From: a virus
Virus record (IMG/VR): IMGVR_UViG_3300043496_000175
Location: 1 to 64,000 of that record
Strand: one strand, 5' to 3'
Length of the DNA: 64,000 nucleotides
The notes beneath the pieces were generated by a model. It worked only from the letters and a program-made list of their open reading frames with translations, was not told the DNA's origin and ran no database searches. Shown here piece after piece: positions 56,600 through 64,000 of this stretch. Each line of letters starts with the position of its first letter. Position 1 is the stretch's first letter. The translations under genes and the position numbers were made by a program.

Positions 56600-57589
56600 T
56601 CATGCGCGCTGGCGTGAGCGAATCGCTCGCACCGTCTGGTTGCTTTGGGATGGACGCAAGCGCGGAATGTCCTGGTCCTTGGTGTTCAAGCTGGCGATCC
56701 TGCTCCGCACCTCGTGCTGTACCGCCGTCGTCACATCCGGCGTCGTCCCCTCCGGGGATTCGTGGGCAGACTGTAGTGAATGGGCTCCCCATTGGTACGC
56801 CTCCTGCGTCTTGGTGGCGACCCACTGGTTGTGGATCTCATCCCGGAAGCTGTGAGCCATCACGGTAGGGCTGGCCGTGGCTTCCAGGTGCTGGAGACCG
56901 TACTGCGTGCGATCTACGTTTCCAAGCGGTAGAGAGGAATCCCACTCCGTTGACCTGGCAATACGGGAGATCGGTAGCTGTCCGTGGAGGATTCCGGTCC
57001 GGGACTTGACCATCCCGGGGATGTTCTGGTCTTCGCCGCGCATGTAGGTCTCCACAGCGACAGCACTCGCACGGACCCCGTAACTCTCCAGGTGACCGAT
57101 CGCCTTGGCGATGTGCTGGTTCAGCGGCTGCTGGAACTCTTCGGGGTCCAGTGTCCTGAGCACCTCAGCGCCCTTCTGGCTGAACAAAGCAGTGGCGATG
57201 AGGGCTTTCTCGGCGGTGGGGTTCCCGATAGGCGTACCAGGCATTGAGGGTGCCAATGCTTGCCACTGGGCAGCACGAGCATCTTCTGCAGCACTCTGAA
57301 GTTCCTGAGCTGCAATCACCCGCTGGCGGTCTGCCACGATAGCTGCGTTACGGCGAGCCATCTCTTCCTTGCTCAGTTCCATTTCGGGTGCCTTCTCTCG
57401 GTGGAGCATCCTGTCCTTGAGCAGCGGCCCTGGGTTTTCCTTCTCCCAGTCGCGGGTCTCTTCTGCGTACCCGAGGCCGCCGTTGTCACGCTTGACTTCC
57501 CACGCAGCTCGATCAGCGCGGTGCTCCTGCACCCACAGACGGTGGGCGCAGGAGCTGGCGCAGGCTCTCATGCCTGGTGAGCAGGGCAT
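56600..57589 (-). CDS. DnaB N-terminal-domain-like protein without helicase core
   Basis: A 329-residue protein; start MPCSPGMRAC at ATG 57589 (ATGA overlap) rather than 57634. Residues about 118-175 (NPTAEKALIATALFSQKGAE, then LDPEEFQQPLNQHIAKAI) match the DnaB N-terminal helical domain. No Walker A/B or RecA core follows. The C-terminal half is basic and disordered. The N-terminus has cysteines (CSPGMRACASSC). It could load or modulate a helicase, or act as a decoy. Leftward from a region whose rightward neighbour holds the replication genes. Confidence 0.65.
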   Translation of the reverse strand: MPCSPGMRACASSCAHRLWVQEHRADRAAWEVKRDNGGLGYAEETRDWEKENPGPLLKDRMLHREKAPEMELSKEEMARRNAAIVADRQRVIAAQELQSAAEDARAAQWQALAPSMPGTPIGNPTAEKALIATALFSQKGAEVLRTLDPEEFQQPLNQHIAKAIGHLESYGVRASAVAVETYMRGEDQNIPGMVKSRTGILHGQLPISRIARSTEWDSSLPLGNVDRTQYGLQHLEATASPTVMAHSFRDEIHNQWVATKTQEAYQWGAHSLQSAHESPEGTTPDVTTAVQHEVRSRIASLNTKDQDIPRLRPSQSNQTVRAIRSRQRA

Positions 57590-58068
57590 CAGGCCTCCAG
57601 TAGTTCTCTCAGGTTGAACTTCTTCCCGAGACAATCCTGGATGGTGACGTGAGCCCCTGAGAACCCGCGAAAGTGGTTGTCGTACAGCAGGCAGTGACTA
57701 GGCATGGTCACCTGTTGTCGGATGAACATCTCACCCTCCTTAGTCACTCTCCACCACCCAGCGCGTCCACCGTCTTCACGCTTCTCCTCGGCTTCTTCCA
57801 CCAAGCCCCAGTAGCGGAGTTTGCCCTCTTCACGGGTTCCGCCGAGACAGACCTTGGTGACATCCACGAACCATGTGGTGCCTCCCGCCTTGTACATCTG
57901 AATCAGTGAACGAGCCATCCCTGAGTTCAGTTTTCGGCGGTACTGCTTGGCGAGCTGGGTGCAGCAGGGGCATTTGGCTCCCTGTGCGTTGATGACCTGG
58001 TCACGGATCCAGGAGCGTGCTTCTCCCAGGGTGGCGTTCATGCCTCCGGGGAAGTCTGGGAGGTCCAT
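57589..58068 (-). CDS. Hypothetical protein, zinc/winged-helix-like (159 aa)
   Basis: Starts MDLPDFPGGM at ATG 58068. Early CPCCTQ, then a winged-helix-like middle (RREDGGRAGWWRVTKEGEMFI-type pattern), and a C-terminal HVTIQDCLGKKFNLRELLEA. Coupled to the DnaB-N-like gene by ATGA. Probably DNA-binding. Confidence 0.65.
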   Translation of the reverse strand: MDLPDFPGGMNATLGEARSWIRDQVINAQGAKCPCCTQLAKQYRRKLNSGMARSLIQMYKAGGTTWFVDVTKVCLGGTREEGKLRYWGLVEEAEEKREDGGRAGWWRVTKEGEMFIRQQVTMPSHCLLYDNHFRGFSGAHVTIQDCLGKKFNLRELLEA

Positions 58069-58086
58069 TGCTCGGACGGGCCTTTC

Positions 58087-58881
58087 CTAGTTATGTGACG
58101 CGGCGGGACGCCGACGCCGGTGCGCTGCGTACAGGAGCAGTCCGCCAAGAGCGACAGTGGCGATCCCGATGTACAGCAACTGAACGGTGTTGAGCCCGGT
58201 GTAGGCCAACGACTCAACACTACCGGATGCTCCGGTATCAAGCAATACCGGGGCCGCCGCTACTGTTGAGGTGAGGTAGCTAGTGGTCGGTGCGCCGTTG
58301 ACGTAGTTCACGATCGGCTGGATCACGCGCTCCTGGACCTGCAGCACGGTTTCGTTGTCACCCTGCACGGTCTCGGTGGCGATGACCGTCTTGGTGACTT
58401 CATGCGTCACGTCGTTGACCGAGATGACTGTCTTCTCCGCCGTTACCGTAGCCGTGGAAACATCGATCGCCGTGGTGATCGCGGTTTCCGTGGCCGTTTC
58501 GGTGGCGGTCGTGGTGATGGTTCCCACCGTGACGGTGCTGGTGACAGTAGCACCGGTTTCGGTCACCGTTGTGGTACCGCCCGGTGCGGTAACTGTCGCC
58601 GTCTCGGTGACCGTGTCCCCTGGAAGCTGCTCAGTGACCGTTGCCGTCTGGTGATCGGTGACCGTGGTGTAGACGTCCTCGTAGACGGTCGTCGGGACCT
58701 CTTCGTAGACGGTGGTGGGGACGTCCACGTAGCAGGTAACCGTCACGGTGACGGTTGTCGGGGGTGGTGTGCACCCGTACTGGCAGCCACCGTGGTCACC
58801 GGTAGCGAGTGCGGCGGTTGCCGATAGCAGCATCAGACCGGCGGAGAGTCCACCGACTGTGAGAACGGAACGGAGGTTCAT
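58087..58881 (-). CDS. Sortase-anchored Thr-rich surface protein (LAYTG)
   Basis: A 264-residue protein from ATG 58881, with AAAGGA-type site upstream. Sec signal peptide (LRSVLTVGGLSAGLMLLSAT) with AxA exit. The mature part is ~170 residues of Thr/Val repeats (TTVTVTVTCYVDVP, TATETATETAIT). A C-terminal sorting signal follows: LAYTG (225-229), a hydrophobic span and RRRR, as in class E sortase substrates (LAXTG) of high-GC Gram-positives. It would coat the host wall; possible roles are superinfection exclusion or a mating/adhesion function. Highly unusual for a phage replication-side locus. Confidence 0.85.
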   Translation of the reverse strand: MNLRSVLTVGGLSAGLMLLSATAALATGDHGGCQYGCTPPPTTVTVTVTCYVDVPTTVYEEVPTTVYEDVYTTVTDHQTATVTEQLPGDTVTETATVTAPGGTTTVTETGATVTSTVTVGTITTTATETATETAITTAIDVSTATVTAEKTVISVNDVTHEVTKTVIATETVQGDNETVLQVQERVIQPIVNYVNGAPTTSYLTSTVAAAPVLLDTGASGSVESLAYTGLNTVQLLYIGIATVALGGLLLYAAHRRRRPAASHN

Positions 58882-58897
58882 GGGTGTCCTTTCAGGA

Positions 58898-59095
58898 CTA
58901 AGAGAGATCTCCAGGAGCGGCCGATGCCTGCTCCTGTGCCAGCACGAAGGCCGAGAGCTGATCCGGGTCTTCTACGTGCTGGTTGAACGTGGGCTCGGGC
59001 GGCGGATCAAGGAGATCGGCCGCCTCTCGTAGTTCGCGCGCGAGTGTTCCGCGTACATCGAACTTGAGCTTGACTTCGGCTTCGCCTAGATCCAT
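58898..59095 (-). CDS. Hypothetical helical protein (65 aa)
   Basis: Starts MDLGEAEVKL at ATG 59095. Acidic and helical with ARELREAADLLDPP. First gene of the leftward block. Upstream lies an AT-rich divergent control region (59096-59195). No family recognised. Confidence 0.65.
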   Translation of the reverse strand: MDLGEAEVKLKFDVRGTLARELREAADLLDPPPEPTFNQHVEDPDQLSAFVLAQEQASAAPGDLS

Positions 59096-59195
59096 CTGGT
59101 GCCTCTCGTTCGTGAAGTTGTCGCTCCGTCATCATGAGAATAGCATGAGTATTGTCAACCTTGTCAACAAGTTATCGGCGTGCTTCACTGGTCGG
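59096..59195. promoter_or_regulatory. Divergent control region of the replication genes
   Basis: About 100 bp AT-rich, with repeated TTGTCAAC (59153, 59161). Rightward: TTGTCA (59160-59165), 17 bp, TTCACT (59183-59188), then ATG 59196 seven bases later (leaderless). Leftward: TTGACA boxes facing the gene at 59095. Confidence 0.55.
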
Positions 59196-60179
59196 ATGCC
59201 GCTAGAACAGGTCTCTTACTCGTCCCTCAAACAGTGGTCAACGTGCCCCCGCCTCGGGTACTTCGGCCAATACCTCGGATTGGAGAAAAAGGAGCAGAAC
59301 CGCACGGGCGCAATGCCTTTCGGGTCACGGATCCACACCGCCCTGGAACTCTGGGGGCGCAGCGGATGGACCATCCCAGCCGCCACCATCTGGCAGAAGC
59401 TGATGGACCGGGAGTGGGAGATCGCAGAAGAGATGGCGTTCCCGCCAGAGGACCTGGACAAGGAATCCAAGATGGGCCAGATCATGCTCGAAGGCTTCGA
59501 GCAATGGCTGGAAGAGCAAGGTGTCTACGGCCACTGGAAGGTGGTGGGGATCGAAGTCAAGCTCTCCACCGTGCTGACCATCGAACTGGAGAGCGGGCAG
59601 CAGATCGACGTCTTGCTCAGAGGCAAGCTCGACGTCCTATCCCAGGACCAGCTCAGCGGTGATCTCTACGTGGAGGACTACAAGACGACGTCGTCCCTGA
59701 CCGAGGAGTCCAAGCTGGCGCTGCTCAACGAGAGCCAGGGTCCGATGTACGTGATCCTGGAGCGCCGCCAGGCCGGGCAGACCCAGCGGGTCTCCGGGTT
59801 CATCCTCACAATGCTCCGCAAGGTGATGCGCGGGCCGTCCAGCAAGCCGCCCTACTACAAGCGGTTGGTGGAGCCCTACACCGAGGACCGGCTCGCCGCC
59901 GCCGAGCAGAACGTCATCGCTCAGGTGGACCGGGTAGCCTCGATCGTCGGCAAGTTGGACGCCGGGGCAGACCATCGCAAGGTCGCGCCCTTCCAGACCA
60001 GTTGGCAGTGCAAGACCTGCCCTTACAAGCTCCCCTGCTACGAGATGCAGCAAGGTAACTTCTCCGGTGGAGAGCGAATGCTGCTGGACCTGTACGTCAA
60101 GGGAAACCCGTTGCAGCGCTACGAGGAAGACCCCGCCAACACCCTCACCGGACTTGGATTTCTTGACAAGGAGGTGTAG
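59196..60179 (+). CDS. Cas4/AddB-like Fe-S PD-(D/E)XK exonuclease
   Basis: A 327-residue protein; ATG 59196 is chosen because of the leaderless promoter, discarding upstream in-frame ATG 59145. Conserved features: SYSSLKQWSTCPRLGYF (first Cys), GSRIHTALELWG, then GKLDVLSQ-x-EDYKTTSS (the D...E-x-K nuclease core), and CKTCPYKLPCYEM (the remaining three Cys of a 4Fe-4S cluster). This is the RecB/Cas4-type nuclease used by phages for recombination-coupled end resection. Next to Sak4-like and ssDNA-binding genes. Confidence 0.85.
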   Translation: MPLEQVSYSSLKQWSTCPRLGYFGQYLGLEKKEQNRTGAMPFGSRIHTALELWGRSGWTIPAATIWQKLMDREWEIAEEMAFPPEDLDKESKMGQIMLEGFEQWLEEQGVYGHWKVVGIEVKLSTVLTIELESGQQIDVLLRGKLDVLSQDQLSGDLYVEDYKTTSSLTEESKLALLNESQGPMYVILERRQAGQTQRVSGFILTMLRKVMRGPSSKPPYYKRLVEPYTEDRLAAAEQNVIAQVDRVASIVGKLDAGADHRKVAPFQTSWQCKTCPYKLPCYEMQQGNFSGGERMLLDLYVKGNPLQRYEEDPANTLTGLGFLDKEV

Positions 60180-60255
60180 TATTGCAGAGCTATCAACAAG
60201 CGGTGAGGAGGGAAGAGCAGCAGTCCGCAGTCACTGTCAGTGAAAGGATCGTCCT

Positions 60256-61116
60256 GTGGCCTCAGAGCCGCGCAAGCTCAATCACTCCCTTTCCGTACTG
60301 GTGTACGGAGAGAGCAAGGCGGGCAAAAGTCTGCTCGCCATCAGCGGCATGGCACCGCGCCTGTTGCTGGACTGCGAATCGGCGGCGCAGTTCCTCCCGA
60401 TCAACGCCATCGTCTGGGATCCCATCGGCCCGCCACCGGTGCACGATGGCACCTGGGACACCGCTGTCGTTCAGGTGACCAAGTTCGACCAGGCTGCCAA
60501 GGCCATCGACTGGCTACACCGGCAGCCACATCCCTTCAAGTCCATCTCCGTGGATTCCATCTCCGAGCTGCAGTACAAGTTCGTGGAGGCCAAGGGCGCA
60601 AAGATGGACTGGGATGGCTGGGGAGAGATCCTCCGGCTGCTCCGCAGCTTCTGCAACCGGCTGCGGGACATGACCCAGCACCCCACGTTCCCGGTGAACT
60701 CCGTGGTCGTCACCTCCATGGCCCGCAAGGACGCCAAGGACGGTATCTGGCGGCCATGGCTGCAGGGACAGATGGGCAACGTCCTTCCCTACCTGTTCGA
60801 CATCAACGGCTTCCTGGAGAAGAAGCAGATCGTCCAGGGCAACAACGCAGTACTGGTCAGGCACCTGCACACCGAAGAGACCTATCCCAAGACCTTCGTG
60901 GCAGGCGGCCGGATCTCCGGCCGGATCGCTTCACCGTTCGAGCTGAAAGTCGTGACCGGTGAGTCCATCGCGGAGATCAGCAAGAACAACACCACCGTGC
61001 GGCAGATGATCCACGCCGCATTCGCTATGAGGCTGGACACCATGTCCAAGCCTGTACCCGTCCCCGTCGCCGTCGGTGCGCCGGAGATTCAACCCGAGAA
61101 GGAGAGCACCAAATGA
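60256..61116 (+). CDS. Sak4-like AAA/RecA-type ATPase (recombinase)
   Basis: A 286-residue protein from GTG 60256 after AAAGGA. Walker A GESKAGKS (18-25), Walker-B-like SISVDSISEL, in a RecA-type core without a long C-terminus. This matches Sak4-type annealase-ATPases that work with an SSB and a nuclease, exactly the neighbours here. Probably performs strand annealing/recombination during replication. C-terminus overlaps the next gene (ATGA). Confidence 0.82.
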   Translation: MASEPRKLNHSLSVLVYGESKAGKSLLAISGMAPRLLLDCESAAQFLPINAIVWDPIGPPPVHDGTWDTAVVQVTKFDQAAKAIDWLHRQPHPFKSISVDSISELQYKFVEAKGAKMDWDGWGEILRLLRSFCNRLRDMTQHPTFPVNSVVVTSMARKDAKDGIWRPWLQGQMGNVLPYLFDINGFLEKKQIVQGNNAVLVRHLHTEETYPKTFVAGGRISGRIASPFELKVVTGESIAEISKNNTTVRQMIHAAFAMRLDTMSKPVPVPVAVGAPEIQPEKESTK

Positions 61117-61703
61117 GCTACGACGACGAAGAGGACTTCGACCTCGCTGACGAACTGGCTGGGATGGACGACATCGCCACCGGCAGCAAGCTGCTGCCTG
61201 AGGAGGAGTACGTCTGGTCCGTGGTCGATGCCAAGTACAAGAAGGCGAAGACCGGGACCCAGGGCATCAACGTCACCCTGGAGATCGCGGATGGCCCGTA
61301 CCGGGGCTCGCGGGTCTTCGATGACATCTGGTACTCGGAGAAGGCCGTCACCATGTTCTGGGGCCGGATGAAGAAGTTCGGCATCACCAGCGAGTGGGCA
61401 CGGGAAACCGGCAACACCAAGCTCTCTCGCATGGCAGAGCTGATCAAGGGCACCACGATCGTGGCCTCGATCAAGCACGACGACTACAACGGCGATGAGC
61501 GGGCGAAGATCAACCGTTACATCAAGCTGATCGGTGAGAATCAGAACCTGGCCGGTGCTGCTTCCGGAGCGGTCACCGGCGTAGTCGCGCCTCCGGCCGC
61601 TGCCACCCTCCCGGACCTCCCCGAGGAACCGGCTGAGCAGATTCCGGTCGCGGCCGGTGCGATCTCCACGGACGATCCGTGGGGCGCAGCGGACGATTCC
61701 TGA
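61113..61703 (+). CDS. ssDNA-binding protein (DUF669-like)
   Basis: A 196-residue protein from ATG 61113. An OB-fold-like part (YVWSVVDAKYKKAKTGTQGI, RGSRVFDDIWYSEKAVTMFW) and an acidic/aromatic C-terminus (TDDPWGAADDS), like SSB tails. DUF669 family members in phages act as ssDNA-binding proteins and lie beside Sak-type recombinases. Confidence 0.8.
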   Translation: MSYDDEEDFDLADELAGMDDIATGSKLLPEEEYVWSVVDAKYKKAKTGTQGINVTLEIADGPYRGSRVFDDIWYSEKAVTMFWGRMKKFGITSEWARETGNTKLSRMAELIKGTTIVASIKHDDYNGDERAKINRYIKLIGENQNLAGAASGAVTGVVAPPAAATLPDLPEEPAEQIPVAAGAISTDDPWGAADDS

Positions 61704-61768
61704 TCCACCTCTGATGCCGGGTTCGGGTCTTCCCGGGCCCGGCATCGCTGTACCTACCAAAGGACACC

Positions 61769-63571
61769 ATGAACGCACCCACAGGTAAGGCCCGCGTCCT
61801 TACCAACCCGAGCAAGGTCGCTGACTTCTGGGACTGGCTCACACACCGCCCCCAAGGTTATGTCGCCTGCGACATCGAGTCGGGTTCCGATCCGGCAGGA
61901 TCTGAGCTGGACATCTTCAAGCCTGGGTTCCACGTCCGGATGATGCAGTTCGGTGATGCTGACGGCGGCTGGGCCATCCCGTTCCAGGAGTGGAAGGGCC
62001 TGGTCCGGGGTGCGTTCGACTGGATCTCGGAATCCCGCACTCAGCACGTCTGGCACAACGGCTTCGGGTTCGACGCTCAGGCGCTCCGCCAAGAGGGCAT
62101 CATCATTGATCCCTCGATCATGCAGGACACCCAGATCTGGGCCGGTCTGGGTGGATTCGCCGGTGAGAGCCGTGGCCTGAAGCAGTTGGCGCGCAAGGAA
62201 CTTGGCGACTTCGGAGCCAAGACCGCCATCGGTGCGGACAGGCTGCACAACGGCATGAAGCAAGCCGGGTGGACGTGGACCACTGTCCCCATGGGGTGGA
62301 AGCCCTACCCGCTGTACGGCGTCATGGACACCATGGCCACCGCCCGGCTGTATGAGAAGTGGGAGCCCTGGCGCAAGCAGTTCGCCTACCACCACGACAT
62401 GGAGATCGCCGTTTCGGTGATCACCAACCAGATGGCCCGGACCGGGATGGTGGTGGATGGTGAGTACATCGCCATCAAGGTCGATGAGCTGATGGAGGAG
62501 GAAGCCGAACTCGAAGCACAGTGCAACGCCGCTGGCTGGGGCAATCCCTCCAACCGGGCGGACGCGCTGCGGGTCCTCAAGGCTGCCGGGGTGCTGGACG
62601 AGACCAGACTGACTGATGGCGGCCAGGTCTCGATCGACAAGAAGCAGCTCCGCAACGTGGACCATCCGCTGGCTCGGCTCCGGCTGCAGTACATGAAGGT
62701 TCAACGGATGCGGAAGGACTACCTGGAAAAGCTCCTGCACATGATCGGCGGGGAGATGTCACCGCAGGTGATCCACCCCTCGATCTGGAGCATGGCCGCC
62801 AAGACCGGCCGCATGTCGGTGTCGAACCCGCCACTGCAGCAGCTCCCGGCTGGGGACACCACCGCACGGCGAGCGTTCCTTCCGGACAATCCGGATCATG
62901 TTCTCATCGGAGCAGATTTCGGACAAATAGAGATGAGGGCGTGGGCCATCCTCAACAATGACCCCATCCTCAAGCAGATGTTCAACCAGGCTGACGAGAC
63001 CGGGGATGACTTCTTCGTCCTGATGGGGCGAGACCTCTACGGGGAACCTGACTTTCAGAAGTCCGACCCACGCCGTTCCCCGATCAAGAACACCTCCTAC
63101 GCCACCATCTTCGCCGGGGGTATCAAGACCATCTCGGAGACCGCGAACCTACCGGAGTCTCAGGTGGAGCCGGTGCTGAACGCCCTCAAGAAGCGGTACC
63201 CCAGCTTCAAGGATCAGGGCGCTTCCATGGTGCACAAGAAGGACGGTGCCTATGAGATCTGGACGCCGAACGGACGTCGGTTCAAAGTGCGTGATCCCAA
63301 GGATGCTCGTGTGCTGCCGAACTGGGCCACGCAGGGTTGGGCCGCAACGATTCTCAAGGAGTCCGCATTGGGTTGCAAGGCAGCAGGACTAGGGGACAAC
63401 CTCCGTCTGGCCGTACACGACGAGCTGATCCTGTCTGTGCCACGCAGAGAGGCCAAGGACGCAGCGCACGAGATGGAAGAGATCATGAACGCGCAGATCG
63501 ATCCCGAGGAACACGGGGTCAGGATCTACGCCAAGGCCAACATCGGATCTAGCTGGGCGGAGCTGAAGTGA
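61769..63571 (+). CDS. Family A DNA polymerase
   Basis: A 600-residue protein from ATG 61769 after AAAGGA. N-terminal DEDD 3'-5' exonuclease (VACDIESGS with Asp35/Glu37). Polymerase motif A DHVLIGADFGQIEMRAW, motif B RSPIKNTSYATIFAGG and motif C VHDELIL are intact. No 5'-3' exonuclease domain. The phage thus replicates with its own polymerase. Ends in a GTGA overlap. Confidence 0.93.
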   Translation: MNAPTGKARVLTNPSKVADFWDWLTHRPQGYVACDIESGSDPAGSELDIFKPGFHVRMMQFGDADGGWAIPFQEWKGLVRGAFDWISESRTQHVWHNGFGFDAQALRQEGIIIDPSIMQDTQIWAGLGGFAGESRGLKQLARKELGDFGAKTAIGADRLHNGMKQAGWTWTTVPMGWKPYPLYGVMDTMATARLYEKWEPWRKQFAYHHDMEIAVSVITNQMARTGMVVDGEYIAIKVDELMEEEAELEAQCNAAGWGNPSNRADALRVLKAAGVLDETRLTDGGQVSIDKKQLRNVDHPLARLRLQYMKVQRMRKDYLEKLLHMIGGEMSPQVIHPSIWSMAAKTGRMSVSNPPLQQLPAGDTTARRAFLPDNPDHVLIGADFGQIEMRAWAILNNDPILKQMFNQADETGDDFFVLMGRDLYGEPDFQKSDPRRSPIKNTSYATIFAGGIKTISETANLPESQVEPVLNALKKRYPSFKDQGASMVHKKDGAYEIWTPNGRRFKVRDPKDARVLPNWATQGWAATILKESALGCKAAGLGDNLRLAVHDELILSVPRREAKDAAHEMEEIMNAQIDPEEHGVRIYAKANIGSSWAELK

Positions 63572-64000
63572 GCAAGTTGATAGCTGTTACCGGGTACAAG
63601 AACTCGGGCAAGAACGCGGTGTGTGATGTCCTCCGGGACACCTACGGGTTCGAGGTCACTGGCATGGCTGATGCACTCAAGGAGCGATTTCCAGAGATCC
63701 GGCGGCTCCTGCAGAAGGCTGGCACCGAGGGCGGGCGTGACATCTTCGGTCAGGAGATCTGGCCCAAGACCTGGTACAAAAGCGCAAAGGTCTTGCTGGA
63801 GCAGGGCTATGACGTCTGCGTCTCCGACCTCCGGTTCCTGAACGAGGCTGCGTTTGTGCGAGAACTCGGTGGAGAGGTGTGGCGGGTGTACCGGCCAGGC
63901 ACCGACGTCGGAGACAAGCACAAGAGCGAGACCGAGTTGGATTCCATCACGCCAGACCGGGTGATCCAGAACAACGGAAGTCTGGCTGATCTGCACGGAC
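63568..64000 (+). CDS. Deoxynucleoside monophosphate kinase-like, cut by right edge
   Basis: GTG start at 63568 (GTGA overlap). P-loop GYKNSGKNAV (9-18), then DALKERFPEIRRLLQKAGTE and VCVSDLRFLNEAA, as in phage dNMP kinases that raise dNTP supply. The frame is open to the window edge at 64000 (144 residues seen), so the 3' end is missing. Confidence 0.8.
   Translation, partial: MSKLIAVTGYKNSGKNAVCDVLRDTYGFEVTGMADALKERFPEIRRLLQKAGTEGGRDIFGQEIWPKTWYKSAKVLLEQGYDVCVSDLRFLNEAAFVRELGGEVWRVYRPGTDVGDKHKSETELDSITPDRVIQNNGSLADLHG

Noticed and set aside
1-64000. tRNA or rRNA genes
   Set aside because: No cloverleaf or rRNA-like segments were noticed by eye; a tRNAscan run would be needed to be certain.

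Overview
The window reads as GC-rich actinobacterial (Actinomycetota) DNA from a long-tailed siphovirus-type phage that also carries a compact conjugative type IV secretion (T4SS) locus. The phage identity rests on a canonical order of terminase, portal, protease, capsid, tail tube, connectors, tail chaperones, a 1444-residue tape measure, tail tip, lysis and replication genes. The actinobacterial assignment rests on GC content, SCO6880/DUF4913-type conjugation genes, a LAXTG sortase signal, GTG/TTG starts and leaderless-looking promoters. Genes are packed with ATGA/GTGA overlaps. I see no integrase, replication initiator, partition gene or tRNA inside the window, so temperate, phage-plasmid or lytic lifestyle cannot be settled from it.

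Layout. (1) 1-10100: a leftward early arm of about 25 small genes, mostly unknown, with zinc-ribbon proteins, one GIY-YIG and one HNH nuclease. They are driven by a family of near-identical promoters (TWGACA or TTGCAC, then CTRCCG, then an 18-bp-spaced -10) and by a shared leader CCGAGCAAAGGA. One rightward ORF and an AT-rich island sit at 3950-4880. (2) 10198-10323: five consecutive GC-alternating inverted repeats between the divergent arms. (3) 10439-16715: a rightward polycistron of 18 small genes, including an HTH protein, a 547-residue coiled-coil protein and a secreted nuclease lipoprotein. (4) 16765-17405: three leftward genes, including HNH. (5) 17424-19781: an oriT-like inverted-repeat region, an accessory protein and a MobP-type relaxase. 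(6) 27209-19824, leftward: a translationally coupled T4SS operon with pilin-like, VirB8-like, VirB6/TrbL-like, SCO6880-like, small Cys protein, VirB4-like ATPase, VirD4/TraG coupling protein and DUF4913. (7) 27299-28852: an excisionase-like HTH and an NlpC/P60 lipoprotein (VirB1-like). (8) 28868-56337: virion and lysis genes. (9) 58-56 kb, leftward: a DnaB-N-like protein, a sortase-anchored Thr-rich surface protein and small proteins. (10) 59196-64000: Cas4-like nuclease, Sak4-like ATPase, ssDNA-binding protein, DNA polymerase A and a dNMP kinase running off the right edge.

How they work together. The right part makes and fills virions and replicates DNA with an Exo/annealase-type module plus its own polymerase. 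The middle part encodes every element expected of a minimal Gram-positive conjugation machine: relaxase, coupling protein, two ATPase-like proteins, channel proteins, pilin-like protein and a wall hydrolase. The T4SS operon uses the same promoter style and leader sequence as the phage early arm, which argues against a simple assembly join. The most unusual reading is therefore one replicon with two routes of horizontal spread. Other points of interest are a textbook -1 slippery site that would fuse the two halves of the endolysin, a three-copy leaderless promoter motif and the five-hairpin array.
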